Positions 53,029 through 61,791 of a stretch of 64,000 bases of DNA are shown one piece after another (position 1 is the stretch's first letter; every line of letters begins with the position of its first letter). The translations under genes and the position numbers were made by a program. Source of the stretch: Saccharopolyspora gregorii (GTDB lineage Bacteria; Actinomycetota; Actinomycetes; Mycobacteriales; Pseudonocardiaceae); assembly GCF_024734405.1 (NCBI RefSeq), contig NZ_CP059556.1, positions 310,001-374,000 on the forward strand. Reading direction: 5' to 3'. The notes beneath the pieces are model-generated. The model worked only from the letters and a program-made list of their open reading frames with translations. It did not search any database and was not told the DNA's origin.

Positions 53029-53827
53029 GCGCGTTGCCGGAGCCGCTCCGCGGCGGGCTTCCGCGGCGGTTCCGCGATCCGGTTCGGCCGCGGAACCCGG
53101 CATCGGGTTCCCCAGCACCTGATCCGCCGCATCCGATCCGGTTCGACCCGCTCCACCGGATGCCGGATCCGGATTCTTCCCGGCGGGCCCGCCACCGATC
53201 CGATGTTCGTTCGCGCCAGGAATGCTGATGAACCGCCGCGACCGGCCGCGGCCCGTTCCCGGATCGGAATGCCGCGGCCGATGCGCGGCCGCGTCCCGTT
53301 CGCCGCGGGTCCGGTTGGTCGCGCCCGAACGTTCCGGCCGGGGTCTCGACTGTTTGCGCGCGCCGGTGCCGCCGCTGGGCGGGCCGATGATGTTCCGCGC
53401 GTTCGGCCGCCGATTCTCGCTCTCTTCCGCGTCCGGGTGCGGGCGTTCCGCGTCGATTCCGCGAACGTCCGCCCGCCGTCCGGGGTATCCGGTCGCCCGC
53501 GCGGTGAAATCGGAGCCGACGGTGTTCGTGAACGGGATTCACGAGCCTGATCCGTTCGGCGCTATCGCCGGGATTTCATCCGTCGAGCGGCCGTGGTCGC
53601 CGCAAGATTGCCGGGTGGCGGACTCGGTCGATCCGCGCAGGCGAGGGAAAACCCTCGGAGATCGGCTTCCGGAATCGATGCGGAACGCGGGAAATCGGTT
53701 TCTGATCGGAGGTTCCGGCGGGGTCGCACCCGCCGTCCTGGTCTCGGCGGAGTGATCGCGGCGTGACGCGGAGTACGTCCGCGAGCTCCGGAGAATCGGT
53801 CCACCCGCCGGGACCCGTCGGCTAGCC
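53029..53827. other. About 800 bases without a recognisable gene
   Basis: Open frames occur (for example 53222-53755 on the plus strand) but lack a ribosome site, hydrophobic or charged patterning, or any motif, and codon use does not look like neighbours. The segment has many short GATCC/GATTC words. It lies between lsr2 and the iron box of the ABC transporter and may be decayed sequence. Confidence 0.5.
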
Positions 53828-53846
53828 TTAGGTCGGCCTAACCTAA
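53828..53846 (+). promoter_or_regulatory. DtxR/IdeR iron box
   Basis: TTAGGTCGGCCTAACCTAA matches 16 of 19 positions of the iron-dependent regulator consensus and is nearly palindromic. It lies 44 bases before the first permease start and overlaps a possible TAACTT -10 (53843-53848). Iron-replete DtxR/IdeR should repress the transporter. Confidence 0.85.
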
Positions 53847-53889
53847 CTTGGGGCCGAGTGGCGGAACCGGACGACGTGGGAGTGGGACC

Positions 53890-54966
53890 TTGAGCCGCAG
53901 CGGAACCGTCGGGAGCCCGCCCGGCACCGAGCGCGATGCGCCGGAAGCACCGGCCGCGCGGCTCGGCGCGCGCCGCAGGCGCAGGCTGCTCGGTCTGGGC
54001 GTGCTGCTCGGCGTGCTCGTGGTCAGCTGCGCGCTGAGCATCGCCGTCGGTGCCAAGTCCATCCCGCTCGGCGACGTGTGGACCGAGCTGGTCGCGCCCG
54101 CGGGCTCGGAGAACGCCCTGATCATCTGGGAGCTGCGGCTGCCGCGCACCGTCGTCGGCGTGCTCGTCGGCGCCGCGCTCGGGCTCGCCGGCGCGCTGAT
54201 GCAGGGGCACACCCGCAACCCCATCGCCGACCCCGGCATCCTCGGCATCACCCAGGGCGCGGCGCTCGCGGTGGTGCTGGCGGTGTACGCGTTCGGCATC
54301 AGCAGCCTGTTCGGCTACATCTGGTTCGGCTTCGGCGGGGCGCTGCTGGGCGCGCTGGCGGTGTTCGCGATCGGCTCGATGGGCCGGGCCGGCGCCACCC
54401 CGGTGACGCTGGCGCTCGCGGGCATGGCGATCAGCGCGCTGCTGCAGGCGCTGACCTCGGCGCTGGTGCTCAGCGATCAGCAGAGCCTGGACACCTACCG
54501 CTTCTGGAAGGTCGGGTCGATCGCGGTCACCGATCCCGCGGTCATCTGGCAGGTGCTGCCGTTCCTGGTCGTCGGGCTCGTGCTGGGGCTGGCGAACTCG
54601 ACCGGGCTCAACGCGCTGTCGCTGGGCGACGACGTGGCCCGCGGTCTCGGGCACCGGGTCGAGGTGACCCGGCGGCTCGGCGTGCTGGCGATCGCGGTGC
54701 TGGTGGGCGCCTCGGCCGCGGTGTGCGGGCCGATCAGCTTCGTGGGCCTGGTGGTGCCGCACATCGCGCGGTTCTTCACCGGCGCCGACCACCGCTGGCT
54801 GCTGCCCTTCGCGGCGCTGATGGGCTCGTCGCTGGTGCTGCTCGCGGACATCGCGGGCCGGTTGGTCGCGCGGCCGGCCGAAGTCCAGGTCGGGGTGATG
54901 CTGGCGATGGTCGGCGCCCCGTTCTTCATCGCGTTGGTGCGGCGCAGGAAGCTGGTGCGGCTGTGA
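53890..54966 (+). CDS. Iron-siderophore ABC transporter permease (FecCD family, first)
   Basis: 358 residues with about nine membrane helices. FecCD signatures: LRLPRTVVGVLVGAALGLAG, GHTRNPIADPGILGITQGA, and SFVGLVVPHIAR near the coupling helix. The start is taken as TTG 53890, because GGGAG lies 7 bases upstream; an earlier TTG at 53848 would abut the iron box and is unlikely. GTGA overlap with the second permease. No substrate-binding protein gene is next to it, so it must pair with one encoded elsewhere. Confidence 0.88.
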   Translation: MSRSGTVGSPPGTERDAPEAPAARLGARRRRRLLGLGVLLGVLVVSCALSIAVGAKSIPLGDVWTELVAPAGSENALIIWELRLPRTVVGVLVGAALGLAGALMQGHTRNPIADPGILGITQGAALAVVLAVYAFGISSLFGYIWFGFGGALLGALAVFAIGSMGRAGATPVTLALAGMAISALLQALTSALVLSDQQSLDTYRFWKVGSIAVTDPAVIWQVLPFLVVGLVLGLANSTGLNALSLGDDVARGLGHRVEVTRRLGVLAIAVLVGASAAVCGPISFVGLVVPHIARFFTGADHRWLLPFAALMGSSLVLLADIAGRLVARPAEVQVGVMLAMVGAPFFIALVRRRKLVRL

Positions 54967-56054
54967 CTCAGGTTCTCGACGCCCCCGGACGACGGGTCGC
55001 CGGTCGGCGACCGCTGCGGGCGGGGCCGGTCTCCGGGGTGCTGCGGCCGCGGCCGCTGCTGGTGCTGCTCGGCGGGCTGGTGGTGCTGCTGGCCTGCGTG
55101 CTGCTGGACATCGGGCTCGGCGAGTACCAGCTGAGCCCCGGGCAGGTGCTGGTCACGCTGTTCGGCGGCGGCGACTACGCCGATCACTACGTGGTGTTCG
55201 GGCTGCGGATGCCGCGGGCGCTGACCGCGGTGCTGGTGGGCGCGGCGCTGGGCCTGTCCGGCGCGATCACGCAGGCCGTGGCGCGCAACCCGCTGGCCAG
55301 CCCGGACATGCTCGGCATCACCTCCGGTGCCGGGGCCGCCGCGGTCGCGGTGATCGTGTTCGGCGGTACCGCGGGCGCGCTGGGCGGGTTCGCCGAGGCC
55401 GTGGGCCTGCCGATGATCGCGCTCGCCGGCGGGCTGGTGGCCGGGCTCGCGATCTACGGGCTGGCGTACCGCGGCGGGGTCGACTCGTACCGGATCGTGC
55501 TGGTCGGCGTGGGCGTCACCGCGCTCGCCGGGAACGCCATCTACTGGCTGCTCACGGTGGGCGACGTGAACGACGCCGGGCGGGCGATGGTGTGGCTGAC
55601 GGGCAGCCTCAACGCCCGCGGCTGGGACCACGTGGTGCCGACGGCGATCGCGCTGGCCGTGCTGCTGCCGCTGACCCTGCTGGGCGCGCACGCGCTCGGC
55701 GCCCTGCAGTTCGACGACGACACGGTGCGCGGCCTCGGCCTGCGGAGGGACCTCGCGCGCGGCCTGCTGCTGCTCGCCGCCGTGGTGCTGGCCTCGATCG
55801 CGACCGCGGCGGCGGGCCCGGTGCAGTTCGTGGCGCTGGCGGCGCCGCAGATCGCGCTGCGGCTGTCCCGGTCCGCGCGGCCACCGCTGGTGTCCTCGCT
55901 GGTGTTCGGCGGCGCTCTGGTGGTGGCGGCCGACCTGCTGTCCAGGACGGCGTTCGGCGCGGCGGAGATGCCGGTGGGCATCGTCACCGCGATCTTGGGC
56001 GCGCCGTACCTGATCTACTTGCTCATCCGTCGGTACCGGGAGGACCGCGCATGA
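54963..56054 (+). CDS. Iron-siderophore ABC transporter permease (FecCD family, second)
   Basis: 363 residues. LRMPRALTAVLVGAALGLSG, RNPLASPDMLGITSGAG and FVALAAPQIALRLSRSARP are the family signatures in the same order as in the first permease. Forms the heterodimeric channel. GTG start in a GTGA overlap; ATGA overlap with the ATPase gene. Expected to import Fe(3+)-hydroxamate or catecholate complexes. Confidence 0.88.
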   Translation: MTQVLDAPGRRVAGRRPLRAGPVSGVLRPRPLLVLLGGLVVLLACVLLDIGLGEYQLSPGQVLVTLFGGGDYADHYVVFGLRMPRALTAVLVGAALGLSGAITQAVARNPLASPDMLGITSGAGAAAVAVIVFGGTAGALGGFAEAVGLPMIALAGGLVAGLAIYGLAYRGGVDSYRIVLVGVGVTALAGNAIYWLLTVGDVNDAGRAMVWLTGSLNARGWDHVVPTAIALAVLLPLTLLGAHALGALQFDDDTVRGLGLRRDLARGLLLLAAVVLASIATAAAGPVQFVALAAPQIALRLSRSARPPLVSSLVFGGALVVAADLLSRTAFGAAEMPVGIVTAILGAPYLIYLLIRRYREDRA

Positions 56055-56905
56055 CCTCACCCGTGTCCACACCCAGCCAGGAAGCGGCCGGTGCCGGGCG
56101 TCGGCAGCGGCTCCAGGGCGAGCGGCTGCGGCTGGCCTACGGCGATCGGGTCGTCGTGGACGGCCTCGACATCGACGTGCCGGACGGCACCATCACCGCC
56201 GTGATCGGCCCGAACGGTTGCGGCAAGTCCACGGTGCTGCGGGCGCTGGCCCGGTTGCTGGCGCCGCAGAGCGGGCAGGTGCTGCTCGACGGCAAGCAGA
56301 TCCACAAGATGCCCACCAAGGAGGTCGCGCGCGTGCTCGGCCTGCTGCCGCAGACGCCGCAGGCGCCGGAGGGGCTCACGGTGGCGGACCTGGTCGCGCG
56401 CGGCAGGCACCCGCACCAGGCCTGGTACCGGCAGTGGTCCTCGGACGACGAGCAGGCGGTGGCGGAGGCGCTGGAGCTCACCGGCATCGGCGACCTCGCC
56501 GAGCGCGCGGTGGACGAGCTCTCCGGTGGCCAGCGCCAGCGCGCCTGGCTGTCGATGGCGCTGGCCCAGGGCACCGACCTGCTGCTGCTGGACGAGCCGA
56601 CGACGTACCTGGACCTGGCGCACCAGGTGGAGGTGCTGGACCTGGTCGGCCGGTTGCACGACGAGAGCGGCCGCACCGTGGTGATGGTGCTGCACGACCT
56701 GAACCTGGCGGCTCGCTACGCGGACCGGCTGGTCGCGATGCGCGACGGTGCGATCGTCGCGCAGGGCGCGCCCGACGAGGTGCTCACTGAGGAATTGCTG
56801 GCGGACGTCTTCAACCTGAACGCCCGGGTCATCCCCGACCCGGTGACGGGTACGCCGATGGTGGTACCGATTGGTGGCAGAGCGGCGTCCACCGTGCGAG
56901 ATTGA
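56051..56905 (+). CDS. Iron-siderophore ABC transporter ATP-binding protein (FepC/FecE type)
   Basis: 284 residues. Walker A GPNGCGKST, Q loop LLPQTPQAPEGLTV, signature LSGGQRQRAW, Walker B LLLLDEPTTYLD, and switch His in VLHDLNLA. The GRHPH segment after VADLVAR is typical of siderophore ATPases. ATGA overlap with the second permease; last gene of the unit. Confidence 0.92.
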   Translation: MTSPVSTPSQEAAGAGRRQRLQGERLRLAYGDRVVVDGLDIDVPDGTITAVIGPNGCGKSTVLRALARLLAPQSGQVLLDGKQIHKMPTKEVARVLGLLPQTPQAPEGLTVADLVARGRHPHQAWYRQWSSDDEQAVAEALELTGIGDLAERAVDELSGGQRQRAWLSMALAQGTDLLLLDEPTTYLDLAHQVEVLDLVGRLHDESGRTVVMVLHDLNLAARYADRLVAMRDGAIVAQGAPDEVLTEELLADVFNLNARVIPDPVTGTPMVVPIGGRAASTVRD

Positions 56906-56956
56906 GTCGACCGTGGCCACCTGAACGAGTGGACGAGCGCCGCGGCTCCGGGTCTT

Positions 56957-56973
56957 GTTCGCGCTCAGCGGAC
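56957..56973 (+). promoter_or_regulatory. Candidate ClgR box upstream of clpC
   Basis: GTTCGC, 5 bases, GCGGAC: the CGC-N5-GCG core of the ClgR activator site known for actinobacterial clp genes. It is about 235 bases before clpC and 120 bases before a possible TACAGT -10. Confidence 0.45.
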
Positions 56974-57095
56974 ATCGGCCCCCACTCGGGTCAGAGCGGA
57001 ATGCCGCAGGTCGGCAGCTCGTTGGACGACAGGCAAGGCGGCGAACGGGTGCGGCGGGCTGCCAGCGGGTCCGGACTCCGCCGGGGTGCGGCTAC

Positions 57096-57101
57096 TACAG
57101 T
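57096..57101 (+). promoter_or_regulatory. Possible -10 of clpC
   Basis: TACAGT with CGGACT 18 bases upstream (57072-57077); the start codon is 92 bases downstream. Confidence 0.35.
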
Positions 57102-57192
57102 GGACCCCAGAGTGCTGAACCCTTCGCGGGCATCGGCGAGCAGGAGCCGTGTCCCGGTACAACACCGCCGGCGCAGCAGTCAGGGAGTGCGA

Positions 57193-59751
<2,559 letters not shown>

Positions 59752-59772
59752 CCCCGGATCCCTGATCCGAAC

Positions 59773-59805
59773 GCGGCCCCCGCACCACACCGGTGCGGGG
59801 GCCGC
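59773..59805 (+). terminator. Terminator hairpin after clpC
   Basis: A perfect 14-bp GC stem (59773-59786 with 59792-59805) and 5-base loop, 21 bases after the stop. Confidence 0.85.
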
Positions 59806-59834
59806 TTCGCGTTCGGCACCCGGCTCGAACAACA

Positions 59835-60221
59835 GTGACGCGTGTTGGAAGCCCCGAACCCAAGGACATCGCGTTGGTGCTGACCGAAACGGCCCTCGAC
59901 CAGGTCGTCGGCAGCCCGGAGGTGTTGCGCGGCCAGCTTGAGCACCTGCTCGGACTCGGTGCGCGGGATGACGTCACCGTTCAGGTCGTCCCGCGCAGCG
60001 TGCCGAACAACCCCGTGCTGGGCGAAGGGCTGATCACGCTGGACTTCGGTGCGGCAGCGCCGAGGATCGCTTTCAAAGGTAGTCATGCCCCCGCGACCTA
60101 CTACGATCATGAAGAGGGCACGACACCGATGTTCCGCGCGATGGATCGCTTGCGAGAACTGGCGTCTTCTCCGGAGGAGTCGGTCGTGCTCCTGTCCGAG
60201 AAGTTGAGGGGCGTGCAGTGA
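59835..60221 (+). pseudogene. C-terminal fragment of a DUF5753 (Scr1-type, XRE) regulator
   Basis: Only about 128 residues remain: LVLTETALDQVVGSPEVL, then LEHLLGLGARDDVTVQVVP and ITLDFGAAAPRIAF are the second half of DUF5753. The N-terminal XRE helix-turn-helix and the first part of the domain, some 150 residues in intact proteins, are missing; the sequence immediately upstream is the clpC terminator. The frame itself has no internal stop. It overlaps the DUF397 gene, the usual partner. Probably a truncated gene; whether it is still translated from GTG 59835 is unknown. Confidence 0.75.
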
Positions 60222-60406
60222 TGGACTACGACACCGGTTGGTTAAAGAGCTCGCGCAGTTCCGGCACCAGCAACATGTGCGTCGAGGTGCGGTTGACTGC
60301 GCGGTGCGTGCTCGTGCGGGATTCGAAGGACCCGGAGGGCGGGCGGCTCGACGTCGGGCACGCCGCTTGGCGCCGGTTCCTCGCCGAGCTGCCGAGCGTC
60401 GACTGA
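60221..60406 (+). CDS. DUF397 protein
   Basis: 61 residues: TGWLKSSRSSGTSNMCVEVR and VLVRDSKDPEGGRLDV, then AWRRFLAEL, the classic DUF397 motif set. GAGGGG is about 10 bases before the ATG, and the start overlaps the upstream frame. Such proteins pair with XRE-DUF5753 regulators in actinomycetes (toxin-antitoxin-like Scr pairs). Here the partner is truncated. Confidence 0.9.
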   Translation: MDYDTGWLKSSRSSGTSNMCVEVRLTARCVLVRDSKDPEGGRLDVGHAAWRRFLAELPSVD

Positions 60407-60446
60407 GCAGCGCCGTCGAGGCGAGTGACCCGCCCAGGGCGGCTGG

Positions 60447-60464
60447 GTGAACGGGGCCGTTCAC
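60447..60464. terminator. Bidirectional hairpin between DUF397 and DedA genes
   Basis: An 18-base perfect palindrome (GTGAACGG then GGCCGTTCAC) between convergent genes. Confidence 0.55.
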
Positions 60465-60487
60465 GTGGTGGCGGGTCCCTCGCGAGG

Positions 60488-61216
60488 TCAGCGGATGCGG
60501 GGGAGCTGCTGGGTGGGGATCTCGTCGGGGGAGATGCGGGGGAGTTCGTCGGTGATGTCGTCGGCCGCGTCCTGCTCGCGGCGGTCGCGGCGGAGGCGGG
60601 CGACGACGAAGTAGATGAGGGCCACCACGACCGCACCGACGACGATCTTGGAGGCGATCCCCGCGTACTCCTCGACCAGGTACCAGTTCTCGCCGAGCAG
60701 GTAACCGGCCACCACGAACAGCGTGTTCCAGATCAGGCTGCCCAAGGCCGTGAACAGCACGAACGTCGGCAGCGCCATCTTCTCCACGCCGGCGGGCAGC
60801 GAGATGAAGCTGCGGAACAGCGGGATCATCCGGCCCAGGAACACGGCCTTCACCCCGTGCTTCGCGAACCAGGCCTCGGTGCGGTCGACGTCGGCGACCT
60901 TCACCAGCGGCAGCCGCGCGGCGATCCGCCGCATCCGGTCCCGGCCGAGCGAGGCGCCCAGCCAGTACAGGACGAGGGCGCCGACGATCGAGCCGATCGT
61001 CGTCCACAGCACCGCCGAGACGATGTTCATGTCGCCCCGGCTGGCGGCGAACCCGGCCAGCGGCAGGATCAGCTCGCTGGGGATCGGCGGGAACACGTTC
61101 TCCAGCGCGATGATCAGACCGGCGCCGGGGCCGCCCAGGGTCTCCATCACGCTCACGACCCAACCGGCGAACCCGGTCGGCTCGGCGGCGGCAGCGGCGA
61201 GTGCGGTCGAGTGCAT
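60488..61216 (-). CDS. DedA-family membrane protein
   Basis: 242 residues. ALENVFPPIPSELILPLAGF, GRMIPLFRSFISLPAGV and LGSLIWNTLFVVAGYLLG are the DedA (VTT) signatures: re-entrant helices and the conserved Arg and Gly. Members are thought to be phospholipid flippases or proton-coupled lipid transporters. The charged C-terminal tail ends EIPTQQLPRIR. The ATG at 61216 has GGAG 5 bases upstream; ATG 61231 is an alternative. Confidence 0.88.
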   Translation of the reverse strand: MHSTALAAAAAEPTGFAGWVVSVMETLGGPGAGLIIALENVFPPIPSELILPLAGFAASRGDMNIVSAVLWTTIGSIVGALVLYWLGASLGRDRMRRIAARLPLVKVADVDRTEAWFAKHGVKAVFLGRMIPLFRSFISLPAGVEKMALPTFVLFTALGSLIWNTLFVVAGYLLGENWYLVEEYAGIASKIVVGAVVVALIYFVVARLRRDRREQDAADDITDELPRISPDEIPTQQLPRIR

Positions 61217-61451
61217 CGAGGCTCCGAACATCGGCGGGGAGGGAGGTCGGCTGGGGTCTCGGTGGGCAGCGCCCGTGCTGGGCGGCGGGGCCGGTCGCTG
61301 AACCGCCGGTTCACGCCGACCGCGCCCGCGCGCCGAGCGGAACCGCTGGGCGCGAATCATGCGGTATGTCCGTTGTTCCATGATTCCAGCACGGTGGGAG
61401 TGCTTCCCTGTGATCCCCCTCGCACGGTCGCTCCACCGGTCGCCGCGTTGC

Positions 61452-61726
61452 TGTGGACAACTGCACTTCCTGTGGATGGAGTTGTGGACAACTCGGGGAC
61501 AGGTCCGTCGTCGGGAGGACCGCCGGGCGGGCCGGCGCCGACGATCGCCGTCCCTCGATCGCGGCGTGGCGAAGGGGGTGCCGCTGACCTGCGTAAACGT
61601 GGTTTCCGGTGTGCTGCGGGCCGGGGCGCGAGATCCGGCCGCCGCGGTGTCCTCGCAGCTCAGCAAGGCTGTTCCGGGTTGTGGATCAGCTGTGGGTGAT
61701 CCGCCCGATCCACCGAGTTGTCCACA
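61452..61726. promoter_or_regulatory. Cluster of DnaA boxes in the dedA-afsR intergenic region
   Basis: Perfect boxes: TGTGGACAA at 61452-61460 and 61483-61491, and TTGTCCACA at 61718-61726. Near matches: TGTGGATGG 61471-61479, TGTGGATCA 61680-61688 and TGTGGGTGA 61691-61699. All lie in the 575-base gap (61217-61791) between divergent genes; no gene is visible in the gap. Binding by DnaA is inferred from sequence. Confidence 0.6.
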
Positions 61727-61791
61727 GGCCCGGCGGCCCGGTGCACACCCGGCTCGACCTGCGCCGCCCCGGCCCCTGCGAAGCTGGGCGG

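Noticed and set aside
53222-53755. 177-codon plus-strand frame between lsr2 and the iron transporter
   Set aside because: No ribosome site, no motif, no periodic hydrophobic pattern, and composition unlike real genes here.
61452-61726. DnaA cluster considered as the chromosome origin
   Set aside because: No dnaA, dnaN, recF or parAB genes are nearby and the boxes are fewer than in actinobacterial oriC regions.
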